Assembly: GCF_012999535.1 (NCBI RefSeq)
Contig: NZ_JABBWV010000022.1
Location: 1-64,000 of the forward strand
Origin: Microbispora sp. H11081
GTDB lineage: Bacteria > Actinomycetota > Actinomycetes > Streptosporangiales > Streptosporangiaceae
DNA: 64,000 nucleotides
Reading direction: 5' to 3'
Below, one piece after another: positions 51,723-61,372 of this stretch (the stretch's first letter is position 1; each line of letters starts with the position of its first letter). Under the pieces are notes generated by a model, which saw nothing but the letters and a program-made list of their open reading frames with translations, did no database searches and was not told where the DNA came from. A program made the translations under genes and the position numbers.

Positions 51723-51989
51723 CTACTCCGCCATCTGGGTGCGCACCTGCTCGATGCGTTCGAGCACCTTGGCGCGCAGGTCGTGCGGGACGGGGTCGCA
51801 CCCGCAGTGTTTGGCCACGAGCCGCTTGACCGCCTCCTCCAGGCCGTACTCCTCCAGGCAGGGGCTGCACTCGTCGAGGTGCTGCCTGATCTCGGCGATG
51901 CGGTGCTTGTCCAGCTCACCGTCCAGGTAGGTGTACACCCGGTCGAGCACCTCGCTACACGGGGTGTCGTGGTGGTTCCCGCAGCTCAT
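51723..51989 (-). CDS. rsrA: Redox-sensing zinc anti-sigma factor RsrA
   Basis: An 88-residue ZAS-family anti-sigma factor. The zinc/redox motif HLDECSPC (HxxxCxxC) lies near residue 37, with further cysteines in [11 protein letters not shown] and KHCGCD. In Streptomyces, disulfide stress forms a disulfide in RsrA and frees SigR. The ATG overlaps the sigR stop (ATGA), giving the usual coupled sigR-rsrA order. Confidence 0.93.
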   Translation of the reverse strand: MSCGNHHDTPCSEVLDRVYTYLDGELDKHRIAEIRQHLDECSPCLEEYGLEEAVKRLVAKHCGCDPVPHDLRAKVLERIEQVRTQMAE

Positions 51990-52714
51990 CGCTCCTCCTC
52001 CCCAAGCGTCCCTTCGCGACCCGCGCCGAGGGAGTCCGGCCGCACCAGGCCGCGCTCGCGCGCGTAGTCCTCGAGCTGGTTGCGCAGCTGCCGGCGGCCC
52101 CGGTGGAGGCGCGACATCACGGTCCCGATGGGAGTGCCCATGATGTCGGCGATCTCCTTGTAGGGGAAGCCCTCCACATCCGCCAGGTAGACGGCGATGC
52201 GGAAGTCCTCGGGGAGCGCCGCGAGAGCGTCCTTGACGTCGCTGTCGGGGAGATGTTCGAGCGCCTCGATCTCGGCCGACTTCAGCCCGCTCGACGTGTG
52301 CGACTCCGCCCGCGCGAGCTGCCAGTCCTCGATCTCCTCGGTGCCCGCCTGCTTGGGCTCCCGCTGCTTCTTCCGGTAGCTGTTGATGAAGGTGTTGGTG
52401 AGGATGCGGTAGAGCCAGGCCTTGAGGTTCGTCCCCTCCTGGAACTGGTGGAAGGAGCCGAAGGCCTTGGCGAACGTCTCCTGGAGGAGATCCTCCGCAT
52501 CCGCTGTGTTCCGGGTCATCCGGAGCGCGGCGGAGTAGAGCTGATCGAGAAACGGCATGACGTCGCGCTCGAACCGCTCGCTGCGCTGCTCCAGAGTCTC
52601 CTCGGCTGTCTTGGAGACCGGACCCACCCCCTTCAGGACACCGTACCCAGCCGAGGATACCGGCCCGGGTACGTCCGCCCCGTCGAGGCCTTCTGGCAGC
52701 ACCAACGTCTTCAT
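51986..52714 (-). CDS. sigR: Thiol-stress ECF sigma factor SigR
   Basis: A 242-residue ECF sigma factor. Region 2 ([40 protein letters not shown]) and region 4 ([21 protein letters not shown]) are nearly identical to Streptomyces SigR. The ATG at 52714 gives a 29-residue N-terminal extension before the usual SigR start, which would be a GTG at 52627. In S. coelicolor an extended, unstable isoform (SigR') arises from an autoregulated promoter; the same may hold here because a SigR-type promoter lies at 52725-52751. Confidence 0.92.
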   Translation of the reverse strand: MKTLVLPEGLDGADVPGPVSSAGYGVLKGVGPVSKTAEETLEQRSERFERDVMPFLDQLYSAALRMTRNTADAEDLLQETFAKAFGSFHQFQEGTNLKAWLYRILTNTFINSYRKKQREPKQAGTEEIEDWQLARAESHTSSGLKSAEIEALEHLPDSDVKDALAALPEDFRIAVYLADVEGFPYKEIADIMGTPIGTVMSRLHRGRRQLRNQLEDYARERGLVRPDSLGAGREGTLGEEER

Positions 52715-52724
52715 GCCCAACTGC

Positions 52725-52751
52725 AACAGGGCGGGCGTAGAGTCTGTTCCC
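52725..52751 (-). promoter_or_regulatory. SigR-type autoregulatory promoter of sigR-rsrA
   Basis: On the minus strand GGGAAC (52751-52746), an 18-base spacer and GTT (52727-52725) match the published SigR consensus GGGAAY-N18-GTT. Transcription should begin about 7 bases after GTT, which is 2-5 bases from the ATG at 52714. The message for the longer SigR form would therefore be leaderless or nearly so. Confidence 0.75.
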
Positions 52752-52876
52752 GGTGCAGATTGAGGTGACGAACGACCCGGTGCGGGGAAAAAAGTAAGCA
52801 CCGGCTTGGTAGCCCGGAAACCGAGTTTCGCTGTCTCACACCCATGTGCGGGACAGCCAGAGTCCAGGAGCCGCTC

Positions 52877-53617
52877 GTGCTGCCCATACCGGCCAACGAA
52901 CTCAACGGCTCGGGCACGCTCGGGCCGTACTGGACCTTCTATCACGCGGTCGTCGCCGAGCAGTTGCGCAAGTGGCTGCCCGCCCGGCCGTCCCTCCTGC
53001 TGGACCTGTCCGGTGGACGTGGGCGGTGGCCGGTGCAGGCGGCGCGCGCCGGTCACCGGGTGATCGAGGTCATGGACTTCCGCCGGCCTGCGGAACCGTG
53101 GTTGCGCGACGCGTCCGACCGCATACAGAAGGTGCGCGCCGACAATCTGGGCTTCCTGCCCGACGGCTGCGTGGACGGCGTGATCGCCGAGGAGCGCGTG
53201 CTGTCGGTCGAGATCATGGCGGAGTCCGTCATCGAGGACGTGGCCCGGGTGCTGCGGCCCGGCGGGCGCGCGCTGCTGTGCGTCGACTCGCTGGTCCTCG
53301 GGATGGCGATCCTGGCCGAGCAGAACTACTGGGCGCACCTGTGCCAGACGGGCGAGGTCATGCTCATCCCCTGGCCCGACGGCAGCATCACGCGCTGCTT
53401 CACCAGCCAGCAGATACGCGAGCTGATCACCGGCGCCGGCCTTGAGGTGGAGTGGGTGCGCCCGCGCACGGTGCTGTCCCCCTCCACGGTCGACCACGTG
53501 CTGAGCTCGGAGAGCAAGTCGCTGTCGTGGCTGGTCCGCACGGAACTGGAGACCGACACCGCCGACGACGACACGGTCGGCATCCACCTGGTGGCCAGCG
53601 CGCGCAAGCCCTTGTGA
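52877..53617 (+). CDS. Class I SAM-dependent methyltransferase
   Basis: A 246-residue protein with a Rossmann-type SAM-binding core: motif [21 protein letters not shown], the acidic loop [10 protein letters not shown], and [16 protein letters not shown]. The GGxG loop is a conservative variant of GxGxG. A GTG at 52877 with CAGGAG upstream is preferred over an ATG at 52844 that lacks a Shine-Dalgarno. It is divergent from sigR. The acceptor is unknown. Confidence 0.8.
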   Translation: MLPIPANELNGSGTLGPYWTFYHAVVAEQLRKWLPARPSLLLDLSGGRGRWPVQAARAGHRVIEVMDFRRPAEPWLRDASDRIQKVRADNLGFLPDGCVDGVIAEERVLSVEIMAESVIEDVARVLRPGGRALLCVDSLVLGMAILAEQNYWAHLCQTGEVMLIPWPDGSITRCFTSQQIRELITGAGLEVEWVRPRTVLSPSTVDHVLSSESKSLSWLVRTELETDTADDDTVGIHLVASARKPL

Positions 53618-53657
53618 ACGCCCGCAGAAAGCGGAAACCCGACGTGGCTCGCCGGGC

Positions 53658-53990
53658 TCAGCGGCGGCGCTCGACGCGCGACTGGCACTGCACGCAGCGG
53701 GCCGCCTCGGGGCGCGCCTCCAGCCTGCCCTCGGGAACGAGCGTGCCGCAGTCGACGCAGTGGCCGTAACCGCCGTCGTCCAGCCGCCGCAACGCGGCCA
53801 GCACGGCCGTACGCTGCCGGGACGCCGCGTCGAGCATGGCGCGGGTCCTGTCGGTGTCGGTGAGATGGGCTCCCGCGTCGGCGAGTGACCTGTCGTTCCC
53901 CGCGACCGGATCCCCACGCAGCACGCTGATCGAGCGGTCGAGTTCGGCGAGCATGCCTTCCAGGCGCATGCGCGCGGTCGCGACGTCCAC
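53658..53990 (-). CDS. TraR/DksA C4-type zinc-finger protein
   Basis: A 110-residue protein: a long N-terminal coiled coil (about 1-70) and a C-terminal C4 zinc finger with CVDCG and CVQCQ. The size and layout match DksA/TraR-like regulators that reach the RNA polymerase secondary channel, though actinobacterial members are poorly studied. A GTG at 53990 with GGAGG upstream is chosen. The gene faces the methyltransferase gene. Confidence 0.85.
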   Translation of the reverse strand: MDVATARMRLEGMLAELDRSISVLRGDPVAGNDRSLADAGAHLTDTDRTRAMLDAASRQRTAVLAALRRLDDGGYGHCVDCGTLVPEGRLEARPEAARCVQCQSRVERRR

Positions 53991-54205
53991 GGATCCGCAC
54001 CTCCGGGAGTGGGGGATTCGCCCGTCCCAGAGCCCCCGGTCTCCTGGACGGTCAGCGGCCGGGCGTCGTGGCCGCGGTCGCTTTCCCGAACGAATGCCCA
54101 CTTCGCACGCCGATTACACCCCCGGCCACGGAAGCCGGGCCGGGCGCACGGCGTGCGGGCGCGGCGCCCCTGTCCCGGCTGGTCCCGCCCGGAAGTCCCG
54201 CCCGG

Positions 54206-54955
54206 TCAGACGAGCCGCGGCACGTCGTCGCCTTCGAGCGGCTCGATCAGCTCGGGGCCGTTGTGCCGGACGCTGTTCACCGCGTCGGACACGGCGTACG
54301 CGTCCAGCCGGTCCGGTGAGGCGGGGACGAGCAGGCCGGTGGGGTCGGTCACGCGCGGGTCGAGCCACTCCGCCCAGCGCTCGCGCTCGACCATCATCGG
54401 CATCCGGTCGTGGATGCGGCCCAGCTTGTCCGCCGCCGTCGTGGTGATCACCGTGCAGGTGCACAGCCACTTCAGCGGGTCGTCGTCCGCTCGGGAGGGG
54501 TCCTTCCAGAACTCGTACAGGCCGGCCATCGCGAGCACGCCGCCGTCGGCGGGGTGGATGAAGAACGGCTGCTTCCTCTTGCCTTCGAGCGGCATCCACT
54601 CGTAGTAGCCGTCCGCCGGGATCAGGCAGCGCCGGGACTTCAGCGCCCTGCGGTACGACGGCTTCTCCGCCACCGTCTCCACCCTGGCGTTGATCATGCG
54701 AGAGCCCACCGACGGGTCCTTGGCCCAGCTCGGCACTAGCCCCCACCTGACCACCCTGAGCTGCCTGACGGGCTCGTCGCCCAGGCTCTCACCGGCGTCG
54801 TCCTTCGGCACGCGGCACATCACCGCGTAGACGTTCTTCGTGGGCGCGACGTTGTAGTCGGGCCGTAGTTCCTGGTCGGGCACACCGTCCACCTCGACCT
54901 GGAACTCCTCCAGCAACTCCTGCTTCTTGCGCGCCGACGCGTACCTCCCGCACAT
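54206..54955 (-). CDS. SRAP family protein (YedK/HMCES) that crosslinks abasic DNA sites
   Basis: A 249-residue protein starting MCGRY, in which the cysteine at position 2 is the residue that forms the DNA-protein crosslink in HMCES/YedK. Other active-site parts are YNVAPT (Asn), ADGYYEW (Glu) and RIHDRMPMM (His). It protects abasic sites in single-stranded DNA. It is divergent from aroA across 82 bp. No clear LexA box was found in that gap. Confidence 0.92.
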   Translation of the reverse strand: MCGRYASARKKQELLEEFQVEVDGVPDQELRPDYNVAPTKNVYAVMCRVPKDDAGESLGDEPVRQLRVVRWGLVPSWAKDPSVGSRMINARVETVAEKPSYRRALKSRRCLIPADGYYEWMPLEGKRKQPFFIHPADGGVLAMAGLYEFWKDPSRADDDPLKWLCTCTVITTTAADKLGRIHDRMPMMVERERWAEWLDPRVTDPTGLLVPASPDRLDAYAVSDAVNSVRHNGPELIEPLEGDDVPRLV

Positions 54956-55037
54956 GCCACCAAGACTGCCACTCCCGGGGCCCGTACGCGCTCCGCGCGA
55001 AGGTCCGGGTGGGCGGGCGCGCACTAAGCTTGCGCAC

Positions 55038-56408
55038 ATGGCCTCTCCGCAGTCCGCGTCCGGCGGCGCCGAGCCGCACGCCGACCACCAGACCGCCGCC
55101 GCGCCGCTCTGGCCCGCCCCTGTGGCCGCCGAGCCGGTCCATGCGACGGTCCGCCTGCCCGGCTCCAAGTCCGTGACCAACCGCGCGCTGTTGCTCGCCG
55201 CGCTGTCCGACGCCCCCAGCACCGTACGGCTCGCGCTGCGCAGCCGCGACGCCGACCTGATGACGGCGGCGCTGCGCGCGCTCGGCGCCGAGATGACGCC
55301 GTCCAACGAGAGCGCCGACAGCGTGGACTGGTCGGTGACCCCGCATGCCGTACGCGGCGGGGTGTCGATCGACGTCGGGCTCGCCGGGACCGTGATGCGG
55401 TTCGTGCCCCCGGTCGCCGCGCTGGCCGACGGGCCGGTCTTCTTCGACGGCGACGCGCACGCGCGCAAGCGGCCGATGGGCCCGATCCTCGGCGCGCTGC
55501 GGGCGCTCGGCGCGTCGGTGGACAACGACGCGCTGCCGTTCACCATCCGCGGTCCGATCCCGGGCGGCGAGGTCACCCTCGACGCCTCGGTCTCCTCGCA
55601 GATGGTCTCCGGCCTGCTGCTGGCCGCCGCGCGCTTCGAGAAGGGCCTGACCGTACGGCACAGCGGCCCGCCCGTCCCCTCGATGCCGCACATCGAGATG
55701 ACCGTGCTGATGCTGCGTCAGGCGGGGGTCGACGTGGACGACTCCGAGCGCGACGTGTGGCGGGTGCAGCCCGGCCCGATCCTGGCCAGGGATGTCACGG
55801 TCGAGCCCGACCTGTCCAACGCCGCGCCGTTCCTCGCGGCGGCCATGGTCACCGGGGGTTCCGTGGTCGTGCCCGACTGGCCGGAGGAGACGACGCAGGG
55901 CGGCGACGCCCTTCGCGGGCTGCTCGCCGAGATGGGCGCACGGGTCGAGCGGGTGCCCGAGGGCCTGCGGGTGACCGGCGAGGGCGAGGTGCGCGGCATC
56001 GACGCCGACCTGCACGACGTCAGCGAGCTCACCCCGACGATCGCCGCGCTGGCCGCGCTGGCCGGCGGGCCGTCCCGCATCCGGGGCGTGGCGCACATCC
56101 GGGGGCACGAGACCGACCGGATCACCGCGCTCGCCACGGAGATCAACCGGCTGGGCGGCGACGCCCGGGAGACCGACGACGGCTTGGAGATCCACCCCCG
56201 TCCGCTGACCGGCGGCGTCTTCCACTCGTACGCCGATCACCGCATGGCCACGGCGGGCGCGGTCATCGGCCTGGTCGTGCCGGGCGTCGAGGTCGAGGAC
56301 ATCGCCACAACCGGCAAGACGCTCCCCGAGTTCCCCCGCATGTGGGCCTCGATGCTGGGCAGCGGTGGCCACCCGGGACCGGGGCACTCCGAAGGGCGCG
56401 GGCACTGA
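55038..56408 (+). CDS. aroA: 3-phosphoshikimate 1-carboxyvinyltransferase (EPSP synthase)
   Basis: A 456-residue enzyme of the shikimate pathway joining shikimate 3-phosphate and phosphoenolpyruvate. PEP- and substrate-binding motifs include [17 protein letters not shown] near residue 40, [23 protein letters not shown] and the C-terminal DHRMA. The Ala-rich N-terminal 30 residues are variable. The ATG at 55038 (after GCGCAC) is chosen because the upstream frame overlaps the SRAP gene. Its stop overlaps the rsgA start. Confidence 0.95.
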   Translation: MASPQSASGGAEPHADHQTAAAPLWPAPVAAEPVHATVRLPGSKSVTNRALLLAALSDAPSTVRLALRSRDADLMTAALRALGAEMTPSNESADSVDWSVTPHAVRGGVSIDVGLAGTVMRFVPPVAALADGPVFFDGDAHARKRPMGPILGALRALGASVDNDALPFTIRGPIPGGEVTLDASVSSQMVSGLLLAAARFEKGLTVRHSGPPVPSMPHIEMTVLMLRQAGVDVDDSERDVWRVQPGPILARDVTVEPDLSNAAPFLAAAMVTGGSVVVPDWPEETTQGGDALRGLLAEMGARVERVPEGLRVTGEGEVRGIDADLHDVSELTPTIAALAALAGGPSRIRGVAHIRGHETDRITALATEINRLGGDARETDDGLEIHPRPLTGGVFHSYADHRMATAGAVIGLVVPGVEVEDIATTGKTLPEFPRMWASMLGSGGHPGPGHSEGRGH

Positions 56409-57433
56409 GAAAAAGGCAATACGACGAGGACGACGTCAGGGTCAGGCCGGGCAAGGGCTCACGGCCCAGGACGCGGATCCGGCCTGCCCACAGCGAGGCC
56501 GTCGAGGGCTACGTGGTGGCCGTCGACCGCGGGCGTTACACCTGTCTGGTGGGCGAGGGCGTTCCGCGCTCCGCCACATCGGGGAAGCGGCGGGGCGAAC
56601 GGACGCTCGTCGTGGCGATGAAGGCCCGCGAGCTCGGCCGCAAGGGCATCGTCGTGGGAGACCACGTGGCTCTGGTGGGCGACGTCACCGGGCAGCCCGA
56701 CAGGCTGGCGCGCATCGTCAGGGTGGAGGAGCGCACCTCGATGCTGCGGCGCAGCGCCGACGACGTCGACGACGTCGAGCGGCCCATCGTCGCCAACGCC
56801 GACCAGCTCGTCATCGTCACCGCGCTCGCCGATCCACAGCCGCGCCCGCGAATGATCGACCGGATGCTCGTCGCGGCGTACGACGCCGACATCGAGCCGC
56901 TGCTGTGCCTCACCAAGGCCGACCTCGCGCCGGCCCGCGACCTCGTGGCGCTGTACGAGCCCCTCGGCGTGCCGTACGTCGTCGTACGAAAGAACGGCCC
57001 GCTCGACGAGCTGGGCGCGGCGCTCGCCGACCGGATCAGCGTGTTCGTCGGCCACTCCGGGGTCGGCAAGTCGACCCTGGTCAACGCGCTGGTTCCGCAC
57101 GCCCGCCGGGCCGTGTCGCACGTGAACGCCGTCACCGGCCGCGGCAGGCACACCTCCACCTCCGCCGTCGCCCTCGAACTCCCCGAGGGCGGCTGGATCA
57201 TCGACACGCCCGGCGTACGCAGCTTCGGGCTGGCGCACATCTCGGTGGAGACCGTGCTCGCGGCCTTCCCCGACCTGGTGGACGTCACGGCCGACTGCCC
57301 CAAGGGCTGCACCCATCTCGGTGACGACTGCGCCCTGGACCGCCACGTGGCGGAGGGACGCGCCGATCCCGCGCGGCTGGAGTCCCTGCGACGGCTGCTC
57401 GCCAGCCGCGAGGGCTCCCCCGACGACGACTGA
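56405..57433 (+). CDS. rsgA: Ribosome small-subunit GTPase RsgA
   Basis: A 342-residue circularly permuted GTPase for 30S subunit assembly. In order it has an OB fold, G4 TKAD, G1 [10 protein letters not shown]3 DTPG and a C-terminal zinc finger [12 protein letters not shown]. No ATG, GTG or TTG fits the conserved N-terminus [19 protein letters not shown]; a CTG at 56405 that overlaps the aroA stop (CTGA) with GAAGGG eight bases upstream is the most likely start. A later GTG would remove part of the OB fold. Confidence 0.9.
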   Translation: MRKRQYDEDDVRVRPGKGSRPRTRIRPAHSEAVEGYVVAVDRGRYTCLVGEGVPRSATSGKRRGERTLVVAMKARELGRKGIVVGDHVALVGDVTGQPDRLARIVRVEERTSMLRRSADDVDDVERPIVANADQLVIVTALADPQPRPRMIDRMLVAAYDADIEPLLCLTKADLAPARDLVALYEPLGVPYVVVRKNGPLDELGAALADRISVFVGHSGVGKSTLVNALVPHARRAVSHVNAVTGRGRHTSTSAVALELPEGGWIIDTPGVRSFGLAHISVETVLAAFPDLVDVTADCPKGCTHLGDDCALDRHVAEGRADPARLESLRRLLASREGSPDDD

Positions 57434-57450
57434 ACCGGCGGTCGCAGGGG

Positions 57451-58077
57451 TCAGCCGCCGAGGGCCAGGGTGACGGCGAGGGCTCCGAGCACGCTCCCCA
57501 TGGTGATCCGCTGGGCCCGCAGCCACCCCGGCCGGCGGGCCAGGAAACCGGCGACGCCTCCCGCTGCCAGGACGATCGCGAGGTTCACCGTCGAGGCCAC
57601 CGCGATCTGGACGAGGCCGAGGACGACGCCCTGCGACAGCACGTTGCCCGCGCCGGGATCGACGAACTGCGGGATGACGGAGACGTACAGAATGGCGATC
57701 TTCGGGTTGAGCAGGTTCGTCGTCAGTCCCATGGTGAACAGCCGGAGCGGTGAGTCGTCCGGCACCTCCCGCAGGGCGAACACCGACGCGCCGCCCGGCC
57801 TGATCGTCCGCCACGCGAGCCACAGCAGGTAACCCGCCCCGGCCAGGCGGATCGCGGCGAGAATCTGGGGAACCGCGGCGAGCAGCACGGCCAATCCGAG
57901 ATTCGCGACCGTCAGGTACGCGAGGAATCCGGCGACCACTCCGCTCAGCGAGAGAATTCCGGCCCTGCGTCCCTGGCTGACGCTGCGGGAGACCAGATAC
58001 ATCATGTTCGGGCCTGGAGACAGCACCATTGCCAGCGCAACGGACACGACGCCCAGGACCGCGTGGGATTCGACCAT
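57451..58077 (-). CDS. LysE/RhtB family amino-acid exporter
   Basis: A 208-residue membrane protein with about six helices and the family motif SPGPNMMYLVSRSVSQGRRAG in the first loop region (start of the motif SPGPN). The ATG at 58077 gives MVESHAVLGVVSVALAMVLS. It is divergent from a MocR-type regulator, a common pairing that suggests PLP/amino-acid-responsive control of export. Confidence 0.87.
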   Translation of the reverse strand: MVESHAVLGVVSVALAMVLSPGPNMMYLVSRSVSQGRRAGILSLSGVVAGFLAYLTVANLGLAVLLAAVPQILAAIRLAGAGYLLWLAWRTIRPGGASVFALREVPDDSPLRLFTMGLTTNLLNPKIAILYVSVIPQFVDPGAGNVLSQGVVLGLVQIAVASTVNLAIVLAAGGVAGFLARRPGWLRAQRITMGSVLGALAVTLALGG

Positions 58078-58157
58078 CGATGTCGCTTTCTCTTCGCAGG
58101 TCGTTCGCACCGGTCCGGACGGTTTTCTCAGGCTAATCCTCCTGGCATTTCGAGGGC

Positions 58158-58173
58158 AATAATTCATATTATT
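58158..58173. promoter_or_regulatory. Inverted repeat between lysE and mocR
   Basis: AATAAT, four bases, ATTATT is a perfect inverted repeat in an AT-rich patch 54 bp before the mocR start and 80 bp before the divergent lysE start. It is a likely MocR operator or divergent -10 region. Confidence 0.5.
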
Positions 58174-58227
58174 CTCGGAGCAATGTCGTGATCGTACGCG
58201 TCACCCTGGCACGGGCGGGAGGCGGCG

Positions 58228-59565
58228 GTGGAGAGCTACCGGGAACTGGCGGACGAGGTGGCCGCGGACATCGCGGCCGGGCGGCTCAGGCCGGGCGACC
58301 GGCTGCCTCCGCAACGGGACTACGCCCGCCGGCGCGGCATCGCCGGCTCGACGGCGGCCCGCGTCTACGCGGAGCTGACCCGTCGCGGCCTGACGGTGGG
58401 CGAGGTCGGGCGCGGCACCTTCGTGCGCGCCTCCGGGCGACGCCAGGGCACCGCCCTGGCCGAGCCGAGCGGCAGCGGAGTGGATCTCGAACTCAACTAT
58501 CCCGTCATCCCCGAGCAGGCCCGTCTGCTCGGGGACGGCATCAGGCGGCTGCTGCGCCCTGACGTGCTGGAGGCCGCCATGCGGCCGGTGGGCGCGGCGG
58601 GCACCCCCGTCGCCCGCGAGGTCGTCGCGGACCTTCTCGCCCGCCGCGGCTGGCGTCCGGACCCGGCGCGAACGCTCTTCGCGGGCAACGGACGCCAGGC
58701 GATCGCGGCCGTCGTCGCCGCGCTGGTCCCGCCGGGCACGCGGCTGGGCGTCGAGGAGCTCACCTACCCCGTGGTGAAGACGATCGCCGCCCGGCTCGGG
58801 GTCACCCTCGTCCCCCTGCCGGTGGACGACGAGGGCCTGGTTCCCGAGGCCGTGGAGAGCGCGGCGCGCGGGGCCGCGCTCAAAGCCGTCTATCTCCAGC
58901 CGACGCTGCACAACCCGCTGTCGGTCAGCATGCCGGTCGAGCGCCGCGCCGCGCTCGCGGCCGTGTTCGCACGGCTGGACATACCCGTGATCGAGGACGG
59001 CATCTGGTCGTTCCTCCGGGACGAACTGCCCCCGATCGCCGCCGTGGCGCCCGAGCGCACGATCCTCGTCGACAGCCTGTCCAAGCGGCTCGCGCCCGGG
59101 TTGACCGTCGGGTTCGCGGTCGTGCCCCCGGCCGTCGCTCCCGGCGTGACCGCGGCGCTGCACTCGATGGGCGCGGCGCCGCCGAGGTTCGCCCTGGAGG
59201 CGGCGGTACGGATGGCCGACGACGGCGTGGTGGAGGCGCTGAGCCTCGGCAAGCGGCGGGACGCCGAGGCCCGGCAGCGGATCGCGGCGCGCCACCTGGG
59301 CGGGTTCGCCGTACGCGCCGACCCTCGGTCCTATTACTGCTGGTGGGAGCTCCCGCCGCCGTGGCGGGCGGACACGTTCGTGGCCGCCGCGGCGCGGCAC
59401 GGCATCGCCGTCACTCCCGCGGCCGCCTTCGCCGTGGGCGACCACCGGACGCCGAACGCCGTCCGTCTCGGTCTCGCCTCGCCGCCGGCCGACACGCTGG
59501 AAGTCGCGCTCGCCACCCTCGCGGGGATCGCGCGCGCGTCCCCCGACGACGTCCTCTCCGGGTGA
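58228..59565 (+). CDS. MocR-type PLP-dependent transcriptional regulator
   Basis: A 445-residue GntR/aminotransferase fusion. The winged helix (about 1-72) has RLRPGDRLPPQRDYARRRGI and GRGTFV. The fold-type I aminotransferase domain (about 95-440) has the PLP-binding lysine in DSLSKRLAPGL near residue 286 and LQPTLHNPLSV. Such proteins bind PLP-amino acid adducts and regulate neighbours, here probably lysE. The GTG at 58228 is the start. Confidence 0.9.
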   Translation: MESYRELADEVAADIAAGRLRPGDRLPPQRDYARRRGIAGSTAARVYAELTRRGLTVGEVGRGTFVRASGRRQGTALAEPSGSGVDLELNYPVIPEQARLLGDGIRRLLRPDVLEAAMRPVGAAGTPVAREVVADLLARRGWRPDPARTLFAGNGRQAIAAVVAALVPPGTRLGVEELTYPVVKTIAARLGVTLVPLPVDDEGLVPEAVESAARGAALKAVYLQPTLHNPLSVSMPVERRAALAAVFARLDIPVIEDGIWSFLRDELPPIAAVAPERTILVDSLSKRLAPGLTVGFAVVPPAVAPGVTAALHSMGAAPPRFALEAAVRMADDGVVEALSLGKRRDAEARQRIAARHLGGFAVRADPRSYYCWWELPPPWRADTFVAAAARHGIAVTPAAAFAVGDHRTPNAVRLGLASPPADTLEVALATLAGIARASPDDVLSG

Positions 59566-59658
59566 CGCGCCGGCTCAGGCGTCCGGGGGCCGCGGGGTCC
59601 GGGGGACGGTGATGGGACGATCTGCTGGGGCAAGGCCGGGGCACGATACCTTGGGCCT

Positions 59659-60444
59659 GTGACGGAGTACCGCGACGACCTGCACCTCGCGCATCTGCTG
59701 GCGGACGCCGCCGACGACATCACGATGCGCCGTTTCAAGGCCGTCGACCTCAAGGTCGACACGAAGCCCGACCTCACCCCGGTCAGCGACGCCGACCGGG
59801 CGGTGGAGGAGGCGATCCGCGGCACGCTGCGCCGTGCCAGGCCCCGCGACGCCGTCGTCGGCGAGGAGTTCGGCACGACCGGGTACGGCATGCGCTCCTG
59901 GATCGTCGACCCCATCGACGGCACGAAGAACTACGTGCGCGGGGTCCCAGTGTGGGCCACGCTGATCGCGCTGATGGAGCACGGCAAGGTCGTCGTCGGC
60001 ATGGTCTCCGCCCCGGCGCTCGGCCGCCGCTGGTGGGCCGCCAAGGGCAGCGGCGCGTGGACAGGGCGCAGCCTGAGCAAGGCGACGCGCTGCGAGGTGT
60101 CCTCGGTCGCCCGCCTCGACGACGCGTCCTTCTCCTTCTCCGACCTGGAGGAATGGGAGAAGGCCGGGCGGCTCGACGCGTTCCTCGATCTCACCAGGCA
60201 GTGCTGGCGCACCCGCGGCTACGGCGACTTCTGGTCGCACATGATGGTCGCCGAGGGCGCGGTGGACCTCTCCGCCGAGCCCGAACTGTCCCCGTGGGAC
60301 ATGGCAGCCCTCACGATCATCGTCGAGGAGGCCGGTGGCTCCTGCACCTCCCTCGACGGCATCCCGCCCCTCGAAGGCGGCAACCTCGTCTGCACCAACG
60401 GCGTGCTCCACGACGAGGTGCTCAAGCGCCTGTCCCCCCGCTGA
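59659..60444 (+). CDS. hisN: Histidinol-phosphatase of the inositol monophosphatase family
   Basis: A 261-residue Mg-dependent phosphatase. Metal-binding motifs are VVGEEFG, WIVDPIDGTKNYVRG and SPWDMAALTIIVEEAGG. The sequence pattern, especially TKPDLTPVSDADRAVEE, matches actinobacterial HisN, which completes histidinol formation in histidine synthesis. A GTG at 59659 is used. No other his gene is adjacent; inositol-phosphate phosphatase activity cannot be ruled out. Confidence 0.87.
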   Translation: MTEYRDDLHLAHLLADAADDITMRRFKAVDLKVDTKPDLTPVSDADRAVEEAIRGTLRRARPRDAVVGEEFGTTGYGMRSWIVDPIDGTKNYVRGVPVWATLIALMEHGKVVVGMVSAPALGRRWWAAKGSGAWTGRSLSKATRCEVSSVARLDDASFSFSDLEEWEKAGRLDAFLDLTRQCWRTRGYGDFWSHMMVAEGAVDLSAEPELSPWDMAALTIIVEEAGGSCTSLDGIPPLEGGNLVCTNGVLHDEVLKRLSPR

Positions 60445-60621
60445 TATTTCCCTCCATATTCGGATAAATCGTCGAATTTCCATTAGCGGCGTTACCGAAC
60501 CGGCGGTATTCGTGCCGGGTCCGTGACAATCGACTGCCAACCGGCTCGTCGCCGCACGCGTCCCAGAAACGGGACGCGGAAGCGGCCTCTCCGAGACCAC
60601 TGCGACGAGCCGGAATTCGAC

Positions 60622-61368
60622 ATGAGCGCACCAGCGAAGCCGCGTAGAACAGCCGACGACGAGGGAAAGGAAGAGCGGAAGAACGCCCGCAGAATCGCCG
60701 TGATCACCGGCGTCTGGGCCTGCGTGGGGACCCTCGTCACCGCGGCGTCGGGAGTGGCGATCGCCGTGATCAACGCCCCCGGCGCCGTACGGAACGTGGT
60801 CGGGGAGAACATCGCCGTGACGCACACGGCGACGGCGACGGTCACCTCCACCGTGACCGCCACGGTGACAGCCACGGTGGCGTCCGGCGCGGGAACCGCC
60901 TCCACCCCGGCGGAATCCGGGACGACCACTCCTTTGACCAGGAGGGACGCGGTCGGCGTCGTGGGCTGCAGAACGCCCGACGGCTACGGCAACGACTGGG
61001 GCGACCGCTCGGTCGCCGTCGCGGGCTCGGACGAACAAGTCACCGCCGTCACCTGCCGGGTGAACGGGACCGGCGCGGTGACGGGCCATCTCGACTACGT
61101 GGTTCCCCAGAACGCGACCAAGTTCACGGCGCGCGTCGGAATCGACCGCATTTCTCCAAATACGTCGGCACAGGTGCGTTTTTCCGTTCTCGACCTCAGC
61201 GACCATGTCCTCGCGCAGCATGTGGCGACATACACGAACGCGCCGGAGATCACGGTCCCGGTGTCCGGAATTCAGCGAATCCGCCTGAGAATGACCGTCG
61301 TCAAGAGCAGTGGGGTCACCTCGGCGAACTATTTCCGGGTCGCGTGGATGAACCCCTCCTATCGGTGA
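60622..61368 (+). CDS. Single-span membrane protein with NPCBM-like extracellular domain
   Basis: A 248-residue protein: a charged cytoplasmic start (SAPAKPRRTADDEGKEERKN), one membrane helix (about 28-53), then a stretch of repeated TVTxTV units (about 68-92). A beta-rich C-terminal domain of about 130 residues with VGCRTPDGYGNDWGDRSVAV and FTARVGIDRI resembles NPCBM/NEW2 carbohydrate-binding modules. The ATG at 60622 is chosen over one at 60523 whose extra residues look non-coding. The ligand is unknown. Confidence 0.7.
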   Translation: MSAPAKPRRTADDEGKEERKNARRIAVITGVWACVGTLVTAASGVAIAVINAPGAVRNVVGENIAVTHTATATVTSTVTATVTATVASGAGTASTPAESGTTTPLTRRDAVGVVGCRTPDGYGNDWGDRSVAVAGSDEQVTAVTCRVNGTGAVTGHLDYVVPQNATKFTARVGIDRISPNTSAQVRFSVLDLSDHVLAQHVATYTNAPEITVPVSGIQRIRLRMTVVKSSGVTSANYFRVAWMNPSYR

Positions 61369-61372
61369 AAGG

